In this document: positions 52,628 to 62,180 of the stretch, one piece after another
How the letters are laid out: every line of letters starts with the position of its first letter
How positions within the stretch are numbered: the stretch's first letter is position 1
From: Gautieria morchelliformis
Lineage: Eukaryota; Basidiomycota; Agaricomycetes; Gomphales; Gomphaceae
NCBI GenBank assembly: GCA_015179125.1
Contig: WHVA01000101.1
Location: forward strand, 1 to 64,000
Reading direction: 5' to 3'
Length of the DNA: 64,000 nucleotides
Made by a program: the position numbers and the translations under genes
The notes under the pieces: generated by a model
Database searches by the model: none
What the model was told of the DNA's origin: nothing
Seen by the model: only the letters and a program-made list of their open reading frames with translations

Positions 52628-55600
52628 CTAAATGCGCGCCGGCTCTGCCTCGGCGGTGTCATCGTCCCGATTACTAACACTCCCCCTCAGCGAGAAGTCC
52701 CTTCGGTAAAATCCTAATTTCCCTAATAGATACCTGTGTTGATGCATGTCTAATCCCTTTGTAAATATGTCCGCTACGTTCTCCTTCGTCGGTACGTACG
52801 TAAGTGATGCCTCGTGAGAGACCACTTTCTCACGGATGAAATGATATGCGACATTGATGTGTTTGGTACGCGCATGATATGTTGCGTCATGCGATAGTGT
52901 AATGGCGCCTAGATTGTCTGATCGAAGTGACGTGGGCTGGGTTTGATCGATTCCAAGTTCCTCGATAAAACGCCTCAGCCAGATTAATTGCTTGGCGCCC
53001 TCGGTAAGTGCCATGTATTCGGCCTCCGTGGTAGATAGCGCGATCGTTCGCTGCTTCTTCGAGCTCCATGCAATAGTTCCTCCTCCTAGTATAGCTACGT
53101 AGCCACTAATAGATAGTGCGTCGTTTCTATTAGCATAATCCGAGTCGACAAATATTTCGAGATCGAGACCAGCGTCTCGTCGGAAGATTATGCCGTCGTC
53201 ACGTGACCCCTTGAGGTACCTGAGCGCGTGCTTGATCGCCGTCCAGTGCTCGGTTCCGTAAGTAGTAGTGAATTGGCTTAAGTGTTGTACGGTAAAAGCC
53301 AAATCAGGTCGCGTGCTGAGTGCTGCATACATGAGTGATCCGATCGCCTTGGCATAGGGTACTTCGGCAGTTGGACCTGTCGAGTCCATGGGTGTCGTGA
53401 GTTTGATCATTTTATGCAGAGGTGTAGATACCGAATGAGCCGTTGTCATGTTGAATCGATCGAGTATGATGTCGATGTAATGTCCTTGTGACATGATCAG
53501 TGTTCCCTCATTCCTATTCCTCTCAACTCTAATTCCCAAGATTTTCTTCATTTCTCCTAAATCTGTTAAAGGGAATTTCCCATGAAGCTCCCCCTTGAGC
53601 TTAATCATCCCTCCTTTGGAGTCAGCAAATAGTCCAAAGTCGTCCACATATACTGATATGACTTCGATTGAATCCTTATCTTGTCTGATGTAGACGCATT
53701 CATCGGCTGTACTTTGATGGAAGCCGAGATCGAGTAGTAATTTGCGTAAGCGCTGATGCCAAGCTCGTCCCGATTGCTTGAGTCCGTAGAGCGCTCTGTA
53801 TATTCTTAGAACGCGTCCAGATCCATCATCAAATCCGTCGGGCTGGCGCATGTAGATCTCCTCATCTATGGTTGAATTGAGGTAGGCGCCTTTGACATCC
53901 ATCATTTCGATTTCCCAATCGAGTGTGTTTGCGATCGCTAATAGAACACGTAGTGAGTCGAATTTGACCACGGGTGAGGTTATCTCGTAGTAATCCATCC
54001 CTGGCCTCTGTGTGAATCCTTGAGCCACAACCCTTGCTTTAGCCTTATCGAATTGTCCGTCCGGTTGTGTTTTGACAGCGTATACCCATCGGCAACCGAT
54101 AGCTACTCGTCCGGGTGGTAGTTCTGTTAGCTCCCATGTTCCTAACGTCTTGTGTTGGTCCATCTCAATTTCCATCGCTTTCTCCCAGATCGGCGCATCA
54201 TCACGTGATACCGCCGCTCTGTAATTCTCAGGTTCAGTGACGATTTCTCTCGTTATGTAAACCTGCTCGGTGCGTCCTGAATTATTCAGTTTCCGGTAAT
54301 CCGGTCTTTGAGTGATACGCGCGCTCCGTCGGATCTCTGGAGCTGGCGCTTGTTCAGGTGGATCAGGAACGGGTGTTGTCTGGGGTGATGACGTCTGTGG
54401 GGTAGATGTGATCGGGTCCGGCACATGCTCGCGCGGTGAGTGCTCCCCCTCGAGCGGTGCCGTGTCGTCATCGTCGTTATCTGGGATAGGGTAGAGTTTG
54501 TTGTCGTTTTCGTCGAATGTAATATTTCTTGAAATTTGAACATGTTTTGAGGCTTTATTGTAATACCTCCAGGCTTTTGCATGTTCTGCTACTCCGACGA
54601 ATATATGCTCTTCTGCCTTTGGATCAAGTTTGGCTCGACGTTGATCCGGCACCATAACCCAGCAATTTGTCCCGAATTCCTCTAGACGTGCTATGTTCGG
54701 CTTCTTGCCGAATAGTGCTTGGAACGGCGTTGCGTCATCTCCAAGCGCTCGCGTGGGTGATCGATTTTTGATATAACACGCGTAAGCCACGGCCTCGGGC
54801 CAGAGTATTTTTGGCAGGTTCTTGGCAAACATCATTGCCCGTGCGTGCTCGAGTAAGGTCCGGTTGAGTCGTTCGGCAATTCCATTCTGGGCTGGGGAGT
54901 ATGGAGCTGTGGTCTCCGTGATAATGCCATATTTTGCACAAAATTCCTTGAAATTTTTATTGACATATTCCCCTCCATTATCCGAGCGAAACCTCTTCAG
55001 TTTCTGACCTGTTTGGGTCTCGAGGAATGCCTTGTACGTCTCGAAGTGTTTGAGCGCTTCATCTTTGGTGCTCCCAAAATAGATTACGGTGTACCTCGAT
55101 TTGATGTCCGTGAAAGAATAAAAGTACTTTTCACGTGATGGTCCCTCGGTCTGGGCAGGTCCCCATACATCGGATACTGTCAGGTCACCGACCTGTTCTA
55201 CAGTGTCCTCGGCTCTTTTGGGGAACGGCTCCACATGCCGCTTGCCTTGTATGCACGCCTTGCACTGGCTCGGCTCGTTTGACTCGTCGATCTCAAGTCC
55301 GGTGACTAAATCGTTAGATTTCAACATTTTAATTGAATTTATGTTGACGTGTCCGAGTATCCTGTGCCATTTGTCCCATGACCGTCCTTTTGCCGCTGCG
55401 GCAAAGTCCCGTGCCTCAACTGATCGAGTGACCCGTGCCTTCATACAGAATAGCCGCCCACGCTTCTGTCCCTGTGCGAAGGTAACTCCGGCGCGTGATT
55501 TGAATTCGACGCCGGTGCCTGAAAATGTGGCCGTGTTGCCCTTATCAGTTAGCCGCCCTACACTGATAAGGTTGTTCGGCGCATCTGGTGCGTGTTTGAC

Positions 55601-56650
55601 GTCACGTAGCTCGATCGTGTTCGTCTTGGCGCCGATCTTGAATTCCATGTATATGGTGCCTCGGCCTTGTGTATGTAGTACCGCATCAGGTGAAATTCCT
55701 TCGATTTCTGATGGTTCCTCGGCATAGCTAGCGAAATCATTTCGGCTTCTAGCTATGTGTGTTGTTGCCGCTGAATCGGCTAACCAGTCGGATGCGGATA
55801 TAGCACTGTATGCTACCTCCTTAGATACAAATGCGAAGTCCTTTTCTTCTGCTTGTTTGACTGTTTCTTTGTTCCCTGGTTTGAACCATTTCGGTGCTTG
55901 GCCCTCCTTGCCGCCACCTTTCGCCCAACAGTCCTTCACGTAATGACCCTTCTTGCCGCAATTTCGGCACTTTCCCTTTGTTGCTCCTGAGTCATCTTTC
56001 CTGGTCCTGTGACGTTGTTGCGCCTTAAGCGCCGTCTGCCGTGCCGATCCAGCTTTCCGTGCTCGATCCTCATCGAGGACCCGAGCTATTAATATATCAG
56101 CTGTTGTCCCGGCTCCACTGGCGTTTACTGCCGTAATAAACGCCGACCAAGAATCTGGTAATGACGTCAGCAACGTGTTCGAGAACTCGGTGTCACTGAT
56201 GTAATGCCCCCGTGCATTCAATTCCTGTTGAATGCCGCGGAGCTTGCGTATGTGCTCCTCCATGTTCGCGCCGTCTTCGGCAAGCGTCCGGAAGAAATCT
56301 CTTCGTAGATTTACAATTCCTACTGCTCCCTTTGATTCGAATATTGCTTGTAGACTAGTCCATACAGCAAACGCAGACATTGTCTGATTGATGTAAACTA
56401 GTTGTTCATCGGCAACTCTGAGGCAAATCTCTTTTCTAGCTTTCTTGTCCTTCCTTCTCCAATCGTCGATCTCCTGCTGCTCGGTCGCAGTGACGTTGTC
56501 GGCATCTGCCGGTCTCGGTTCCGTCTCCCTGCCGATAGCCACGTCCCACAGATCTGAGTCATCGAGTATCCACTCGAGCCGCCGGCGCCATGCCGCGTAA
56601 TTATCCCCGTTCAAGGGATCGATCTTGTACGTGTTATTGCTACTCGACAT
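52628..56650 (-). CDS. Copia Gag-Pol polyprotein (element 3)
   Basis: 1340 residues. Gag starts MSSSNNTYKIDPLNGDNYAA with a capsid to ~residue 200 and zinc knuckle CRNCGKKGHYVKDC (~228-241). The protease loop is WLADSAATTHIAR (~288-300; Ser-Ala where many have Ser/Thr-Gly). Integrase has HRILGHVNINSIKML, CKACIQGK and the catalytic blocks VSDVWGPAQT, FRSDNGGEYVN and AQNGIAERLNRTL. RT carries YGLKQSGRAWHQRL and SVYVDDFGLFAD; RNase H carries FVDSDYANRND, STTEAEYMAL and SDNLGAITLSH. The frame crosses the polypurine tract and its last 16 codons plus stop lie inside the 3' LTR. Gag and Pol share one frame with no shift or stop between, so Gag excess would need splicing, turnover or another mechanism. 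Confidence 0.98.
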   Translation of the reverse strand: MSSSNNTYKIDPLNGDNYAAWRRRLEWILDDSDLWDVAIGRETEPRPADADNVTATEQQEIDDWRRKDKKARKEICLRVADEQLVYINQTMSAFAVWTSLQAIFESKGAVGIVNLRRDFFRTLAEDGANMEEHIRKLRGIQQELNARGHYISDTEFSNTLLTSLPDSWSAFITAVNASGAGTTADILIARVLDEDRARKAGSARQTALKAQQRHRTRKDDSGATKGKCRNCGKKGHYVKDCWAKGGGKEGQAPKWFKPGNKETVKQAEEKDFAFVSKEVAYSAISASDWLADSAATTHIARSRNDFASYAEEPSEIEGISPDAVLHTQGRGTIYMEFKIGAKTNTIELRDVKHAPDAPNNLISVGRLTDKGNTATFSGTGVEFKSRAGVTFAQGQKRGRLFCMKARVTRSVEARDFAAAAKGRSWDKWHRILGHVNINSIKMLKSNDLVTGLEIDESNEPSQCKACIQGKRHVEPFPKRAEDTVEQVGDLTVSDVWGPAQTEGPSREKYFYSFTDIKSRYTVIYFGSTKDEALKHFETYKAFLETQTGQKLKRFRSDNGGEYVNKNFKEFCAKYGIITETTAPYSPAQNGIAERLNRTLLEHARAMMFAKNLPKILWPEAVAYACYIKNRSPTRALGDDATPFQALFGKKPNIARLEEFGTNCWVMVPDQRRAKLDPKAEEHIFVGVAEHAKAWRYYNKASKHVQISRNITFDENDNKLYPIPDNDDDDTAPLEGEHSPREHVPDPITSTPQTSSPQTTPVPDPPEQAPAPEIRRSARITQRPDYRKLNNSGRTEQVYITREIVTEPENYRAAVSRDDAPIWEKAMEIEMDQHKTLGTWELTELPPGRVAIGCRWVYAVKTQPDGQFDKAKARVVAQGFTQRPGMDYYEITSPVVKFDSLRVLLAIANTLDWEIEMMDVKGAYLNSTIDEEIYMRQPDGFDDGSGRVLRIYRALYGLKQSGRAWHQRLRKLLLDLGFHQSTADECVYIRQDKDSIEVISVYVDDFGLFADSKGGMIKLKGELHGKFPLTDLGEMKKILGIRVERNRNEGTLIMSQGHYIDIILDRFNMTTAHSVSTPLHKMIKLTTPMDSTGPTAEVPYAKAIGSLMYAALSTRPDLAFTVQHLSQFTTTYGTEHWTAIKHALRYLKGSRDDGIIFRRDAGLDLEIFVDSDYANRNDALSISGYVAILGGGTIAWSSKKQRTIALSTTEAEYMALTEGAKQLIWLRRFIEELGIDQTQPTSLRSDNLGAITLSHDATYHARTKHINVAYHFIREKVVSHEASLTYVPTKENVADIFTKGLDMHQHRYLLGKLGFYRRDFSLRGSVSNRDDDTAEAEPARI

Positions 56651-56704
56651 CGTTGATCGGTATTGAGTTATTGGAGTATGGAGCGTAGTTAGATTTGTAG
56701 TAGT

Positions 56705-56729
56705 TTAGTTATGCGCGGGGCCCATAACC
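56705..56729 (-). promoter_or_regulatory. Half-tRNA-iMet PBS with minimal uORF
   Basis: GGTTATGGGCCCCG (56716-56729) follows the 5' LTR with no gap. Its AUG starts a six-codon ORF ending in TAA at 56705-56707, 55 bases before the gag AUG at 56650. Confidence 0.8.
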
Positions 56730-56954
56730 TGTGGGACGAAGGAGATATAATAGACTGATATTTCTATCTTGATCTCAAGTAGATCGTTCCTTTATATACA
56801 AAATATGATGTCCGTTTGTATTACCAATCTCTTCGAGCTGCTGTGCCGATGCGATGCCGGTGCACCAGCAACCCGGGGTCGAGAGCGATCTCGAACCTCC
56901 GGCTAAATGCGCGCCGGCTCTGCCTCGGCGGTGTCATCGTCCCGATTACTAACA

Positions 56955-57112
56955 TTATATACGTACTGCTCAGTGAAGCGATGCCTCCGATGATGGAGGT
57001 CGAACAGTTGCTCCAAAAGGGAAACGACGGTAAGCGAGGTTTGGTATTTGGACCAAACTGGCGTCGTTCCGATAGTCTGGATTGATCAGCTGCTGACCAA
57101 GCTGGTTGTTCA
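56955..57112 (-). repeat. Long inverted repeat E, right arm
   Basis: Reverse complement of 50940-51100, running from TTATATACGTACTGCTCAG to CAAGCTGGTTGTTCA. The innermost ~22 bp of the arm lie at 52433-52454, on the other side of copia element 3, so the insertion split the arm. Confidence 0.88.
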
Positions 57113-57437
57113 CTCCGGGTTTCAGCAGCGACCCTCTTCACCCTGCACGCTTCGCACGCACATCCTCGCACAGGTAAAGTGCCCCTTTTTTGGCTTTCTT
57201 TCCGCACGCACACTAACTTTGCACAGTTTAGTAGTATGCTTTGTGCTCTATTCGTAGGAATTTAAGACTACGGATAGTCCGCCACTTGTGAGTACATACT
57301 GATACAGATCCAAACAAGATATCTGAGGCACGTTACACCTCAGGGAATTGAGCTCTGAGCCTTTAACTTCGCCGTTCAGCGTCAAGCCAACGTATTCTGA
57401 AGTGAACGCCACTACCCCGGCAAATCTACCAACGACC

Positions 57438-58717
57438 ATGAATAGTCCAGCCCTTGAACTCATTGATGAGATTATCGGTCATGTTGACGAGGACGATATG
57501 AGCCGCTCTCACCTGCGTGCCTGCTCTCTGGTTTGCAGATTATGGCTCCCCTTAAGCCAGCGTCGCCTCTTTCACCACATAAGCTTTCGGGCAGATCCTC
57601 GCGAGATGGATGCTGAAATCCAGCGACTGGAGCAGGTTCTACTCAGCTATCCCCATCTGGCCAGCTACAACCGAGTGCTGGAGCTACCTAACTTGCGGAG
57701 TTGTCGATCCTCTGGTTTGATTAGGAAAGATAAACCGCTCTACCCACTATTGGGCAAGTTCACCCATGTGCGGGAACTCAAAATTTCGGGCCTGAATTGG
57801 AAGGGCTTGCCAGGATATTTCAGACAATCTATTTTCCGGGTACTCGAGCTGCCCTCGATAGCATTTCTATATATCAACGACGCTCAATTTATCTGCGCGG
57901 ATGACTTTAGGAACTTTATAAATCACGCCAGAGGCCCAATAGGCCTCTCGTTAAATCGTATCAACACGTCACGGATTCTTGCACATTCTTTCAAGCTGGA
58001 AACCAAACAAGTGGAGGATAACAAAGACAAGTTTGTGCGGCGTCGAATGTGTCACCTTACTCGCCTGGATATGAGGTGGAACAATTCCACATTCGATAAC
58101 TGGTTCCTTGGACCTCGATCACAAGTGGACGTATCGCACGTCCATACATTGCACATACACCTTCCTCGTACTGAAGACGACTGTGTCAACCTGCTACTTT
58201 GCGCCATCGGCAGCTCGCTCAAGCACGTCTTCTTTATCCTGCCATATGCGTGTGAGTGACCACCTGTTTGAGTGGATACAAAAACCCTCCTGACTTGTGA
58301 GCAAAAGTCCCGGTCTTGGTCAATCTGGCGTTCAACGTGAACATTGAATTCTCAAGTCTGGTTTACGTGTATATGGGCGATGAATGCCTATCCGCGTTAA
58401 GCAGGGTGCTGTCTACTGTCGACGCATCCAACCATATGCATCATATAGAGTTACGTGTGCGACCTCTCTGGCTCCGTCACGGCCCTAGCGTGGACTGGGC
58501 AACCTGGGCAGCCTGGGATGAAGTGTACAGCGTCCTCGCGGGGCCTCATTTCCGGTTTCTGCGGGTGCTGTACATCAATGCGATCACTGTCTATGCTCGC
58601 GGGAATAGCCACGATGATACCCTCCTTCAGACGTTTAAGGACATGGCTGCCGCACATCCGTTATTAGCAACACGGGGTGTTAGGGTGCCTCTATCCGCTA
58701 TCTGGTGGACTACGTGA
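57438..58717 (+). CDS. F-box protein, basidiomycete type
   Basis: Two exons: 57438-58251 and 58308-58717. The 56-bp intron has a GTGAGT donor, a CTGAC branch-like site and a CAAAAG acceptor, and the join is in frame. The N-terminus SPALELIDEIIGHVDEDDMS and LRACSLVCRLWLPLSQRRLF is a typical F-box with the LVCRxW signature, which binds Skp1 in SCF ubiquitin ligases. The remaining ~360 residues resemble the irregular leucine-rich substrate region of this large fungal family (VRELKISGLNW, LTRLDMRWNN, VHTLHIHLPR). The ATG at 57438 is the first in frame before the F-box. Target proteins are unknown. No lesion was seen. Confidence 0.85.
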
Positions 58718-59172
58718 AGATCAGTGTATATTTTGTTCGGCAGAATGCCTGTGATCAAGTGGACTGCTTAAGGGTGTGCTTTACATGTACATGAAAATTT
58801 CCGCATGTGGAGGCAGCAAATTTCAGGTGGTTACATTCAAGGAGCAGGAAGGCTAGCATTAACACAGCTGGAAGATCCACAGATGAACCACAATCAGACT
58901 ACTGCACCAGAAACCGAGTGTTCCAACGAATTTTGCGCCATGTCCACGGTGGTACTATAGCGACGCTGTTTCCTCGTGACGAAGGGTTAGAATTAGGTGC
59001 AACGGACTGTATACGCTTCGGCGCAGAGTACAATTTACGGGAAAAGCTATTCCCCGGGACGTTGACGTTGATCCACCCACGATTGGGACGTCCGATACTC
59101 ACGCTGCTACGAAAATGCCATGAATATATGGAGAAGTGTAAGGGCGTCCCCTCTGGCTTTCCTTTTCGTGGG
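58718..59172. other. No recognised gene
   Basis: An open frame on the plus strand (58807-59193, 128 codons) has no recognised domain and ends inside the hairpin that starts at 59173, so it is probably not a gene. Confidence 0.35.
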
Positions 59173-59261
59173 ATTGTTGGAGCCGCAGTATAGCGCGTTG
59201 GGTCGGGCGCACTGGCTGCCAGTGCGCCCGACCCAACGTGCTATACTGCGGCTCCAACAAT
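59173..59261. repeat. Near-perfect 43-bp-arm hairpin
   Basis: Arms of 43 bp (left starting ATTGTTGGAGCCGCAGTATA, right ending with its complement) with one mismatch and a 3-base loop CTG. GC-rich centre (GGGTCGGGCGCACTGG). It is immediately followed by a second hairpin with no spacer. Confidence 0.95.
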
Positions 59262-59312
59262 ACCATACGTGGGCAGATTAGCCAGTGACTGGCTAATCTG
59301 CCTACGTATGGT
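59262..59312. repeat. Near-perfect 25-bp-arm hairpin
   Basis: Arms of 25 bp (ACCATACGTGGGCAGATTAG and onward, then its complement) with one mismatch and a one-base loop. The two hairpins together fill 59173-59312 exactly. Confidence 0.95.
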
Positions 59313-60180
59313 ACTATGCTGCTCCCCCCGGCCGGATGGCCCGGCTTTGGTGGGGCGATGCGGTATATACTCACTTTGAGTGACGCCCGTGGTTTCCGTG
59401 AGCTTGGTACAGGGAGCGGCGAGGTTGGTGGTGTAGTGGAGGGTTATGGCGCGGAAGGCGGTATATAACGATCCCCCGGGAGCCAGAAAGGTCGAGGATA
59501 CGTGGATTAGGACGTGGTTTCAGTGCTTCATACTGGGATGCACATGGTAATTCTGCGAGCTTCGGGCGGACTGAATCAGCAGTTGGGCTCTATGCGCGTG
59601 GACGCGTATGCGCCCAATATCCACAAAGCAACCGTGCGCCAGCGTGCTGGGATGCTATGCGTGGTCTAAGTATTTATGATAAGATTTGCCTGCGCAGACC
59701 GGGACACGCTAGGAACGGGGCGGGGAGGGAGGACGGGGTTGGGCGGAGGGAGGGCGATGTACAGGGTCGAAAGGCGACTGCTGAATAAGCTACTAGTAGG
59801 ACGTGAACGCTGATGCGTCTAGCGGGAGCCGAGGCTATGCGAGAAGTGAAGCTCAGCGCAACACGCGGAAACGCGGTTGAATGTGTAGCGTACCAGAGAA
59901 CGCGATGTTCGAGGCGCGTGCAAGGGCACGTATTTTTCTTGACGTAATGTAGTACGCTCCGCTCCTATGACGCGCGCATGCCAACGCCGACACGCAGCAA
60001 AGGCCCAGACACGATACTTAAAACTCTGAATCACTGACTTCCACTTCCACTTCCAACTTCAGCACCCTCACTGCCCAGAACACTTAGTATACCCCTTGAC
60101 AGTCATGTATTATGTATCTTTACTGATACAGGAATGCTAGCATCGTGCCCTTCTCCACCGACACGAACTGGCTGCAAGGC
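59313..60180. other. No recognised gene
   Basis: GC-rich near 59320-59345 and 59700-59760. CACTTCCACTTCCAACTTC at about 60040 is a short pyrimidine-rich tract. No coding region or repeat is supported. Confidence 0.4.
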
Positions 60181-60428
60181 TTACTCGCGCCGCCAGAATC
60201 TCGTTATTATGGCCCTTACGACAGGCGAACAAATTTTGGATAGATACATACCATATGCCCCAAGGGTGTATATAAGGGGGCAATACTGATAGACCAGGAC
60301 CATGAACTTTGGGACGCTATTGGGGGCATTCCAAACGAGCTCGACCTCATCCTGGATATTTAGGAAATAGTCGAAGAATGTCCAAGTGCATATTGCCACT
60401 GAAATTTTTATTAGATATTTGGTGTAGA
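60181..60428 (-). pseudogene. DUF6533-like membrane protein exon
   Basis: The minus-strand frame reads YLIKISVAICTWTFFDYFLN then IQDEVELVWNAPNSVPKF and VYQYCPLIYTLGAYG. This matches the N-terminal DUF6533 pattern of basidiomycete seven-helix-like proteins (acidic EVELVW-type centre between two hydrophobic segments). A GTATGT donor follows TLGAYG at about 60246. No start codon or next exon is evident downstream, so it is likely a gene fragment. Function of the family is unknown. Confidence 0.55.
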
Positions 60429-60435
60429 GAGGGTT

Positions 60436-60765
60436 TCACAGCGCACCTCTCAAGTAGCAAATGAGGAAGAAACGGCTGACACTGTTTTCAAGAGTCTGTA
60501 GCATATACGAGTGATTCACCTCAACGTCTACATCTGTGGATCGGCGACGAGTATCATCAACGCACTTCCACAGGGCGCTCACTCTGGTAATAAACATTAC
60601 TGCAGTTCCTAAAGTTGAACTCAAGCTCTGGGACCAGGAAAACATATGCCAATATTGCAACTCGTCATGGTCCTCCAATGATTCCCTCTTTGCCGCAACC
60701 AAAGGCGTGCGCAAGATGCAGTCACTGGTTTCGATATGCGTATGGTTTATCAGCGTAAACGACAT
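60436..60765 (-). pseudogene. Possible second fragment of a DUF6533-type gene
   Basis: Minus-strand frame of 109 codons with SLSSTLGTAVMFITRVSALW, which resembles a later membrane segment of the same protein type. It lies upstream of the DUF6533 exon, the reverse of the expected order, so the two may come from different copies or from a rearrangement. Assignment is weak. Confidence 0.3.
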
Positions 60766-60901
60766 CTACAGAGACCACCCATACTTTATAATTGCTAGCG
60801 ATCTGACACATAGTACAAGTCTATAGAAATGTTGTCTGATGTACTTTATAAACCTCTACCGTGCGGCCCACTCACTCCACCCACCTACTTATTATCTCGT
60901 T

Positions 60902-62180
60902 TTACGCCGTCAGCTTTTTCCTCAATATCTCCTTGAGCGTCACGCCGTCCTCCGCGAACTTCTTTATCCCCTCGTGCAGCTTGTCAAAGGCCATCTGATC
61001 CTGCAGAAGTGCCCAACGGAACTCGGGCTCGTCGTCCACGTAAGAGACTTTAGGGATCGGGTTAGCCTTGGCGGCGGCGGCGGCGTCGAGTTTCTTGGGC
61101 ACGGGGACGGTTGACTTTTGGAGTTCATCGAGTAATGAGGGGGAGATGGTCAGGAAGTCCACACCCGCCAGCGCCTTGATCTCGCCAGTCTATGCACGCA
61201 TCTCGTCAGCAAAGATCCCAGATTCCGGCGAAAACCACCCAAACGCCTTACTTACATTACGGAAGGAAGCACCCATGACGATCGTCTTATATCCGCGCTG
61301 CTTGTAATAGTTAAAGATTTTCTTCACAGACTGCACCCCGGGGTCATCGTCGCCCTCGTAAGGCTTCCCGGGCTGGTTCTTCTTGTACCAGTCCAAAATG
61401 CGGCCGACGAAGGGCGAGATGAGCGTGACGCCCGCCTCTGCGCACGCGACGGCCTGGGCGAAGCCGAAGAGCAGGGTGAGGTTACAGTGGATGCCGTGAT
61501 CGCGCTCGAGCTCGCGGGCTGCCTGAATTCCCTCCCACGTCGACGCGATCTTGATCAGAACACGTTCCTTCTTCACACCGATCGACTCGTAGAGCGCGAT
61601 GAGCTCTTTGGCCTGTGCGAGGTGGAGTTAGATTGACAAATGTTTTTGCGAGAGTATGAATGAATGCCGTTCACCTTGGCCTTGGTGCCTTCTTTTTCGA
61701 AGGAGAGACGAGCGTCGACTTCTGTGGAAACGCGACCGGGGATAATCTTGAGGATTTCTTTGCCGAAACCCACGAGCTAAAAAAAACCCCCATGATCAGG
61801 ATGGCGCTGCATATGAACGCAAGACAGTACGACGAACAAGCCGGTCAACAGCGACGTTAGCTTGAGTCTCCACGTTTGCACTTGACTTCTTGGCATGCTG
61901 AATAGCCTCGTCGATTAGGTGAGCGTAGGCGGGCTTGTTCGCCGCAGCGAGGAGCAAACTATTGCGCTATGGGCCTCTCGTATACGTCGGGAGACTTGAT
62001 GCCTACCTCGGGTTCGTCGTCGCATCTTGAGGTTTGTAGACATCGATGGCTATGCAAGCTCATAATCAGGCCTTCATTATCATCAACGTAACCTTCGGCG
62101 AAAGGCTCACACTCGAAGTCGCCAGAGTCGGATACGACGACGGTGCCGGACTGTTTGAGGTGGTCGAGGGAGGTAGTCAT
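60902..62180 (-). CDS. Transaldolase
   Basis: Six exons on the minus strand: 62111-62180, 62007-62049, 61838-61958, 61675-61776, 61256-61612, 60902-61189. They sum to 981 bases, 327 codons including stop, matching the ~320-335 residues of the family. The protein starts [20 protein letters not shown] and has DATTNPS (substrate-binding Asp/Asn), [35 protein letters not shown] (Schiff-base Lys in LIKI), [20 protein letters not shown] and VMGASFRN joined to [16 protein letters not shown]. It transfers a dihydroxyacetone unit between sugar phosphates in the non-oxidative pentose phosphate pathway, in the cytosol. Introns are 48-66 bp; all have GT...AG ends, though the third has a weak GTTCGT donor. 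No lesion was seen. Confidence 0.96.

Larger units (their letters stand above)
52455..56954 (-). mobile_element. Copia element 3, complete and apparently intact
   Basis: A 4.5-kb Ty1/copia element on the minus strand. The two 225-bp LTRs (52455-52679, and 56730-56954) are identical by eye. The exact 5-bp duplication TTATA flanks it (52450-52454 and 56955-56959). The primer-binding site abuts the 5' LTR (56716-56729) and a polypurine tract (GCTGAGGGGGAG) abuts the 3' LTR. A single 1340-codon gag-pol frame is open throughout. Identical LTRs and an unbroken frame indicate a very recent insertion and possible current activity. Confidence 0.98.

Noticed and set aside
52600..52679. Structured RNA suggested by GGTCGAGAGCGATCTCGAAC and nearby GC pairs
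   Set aside because: The short inverted repeats lie in the LTR of copia element 3 and are weaker than the hairpins of the other families; a tRNA-like fold was not supported.
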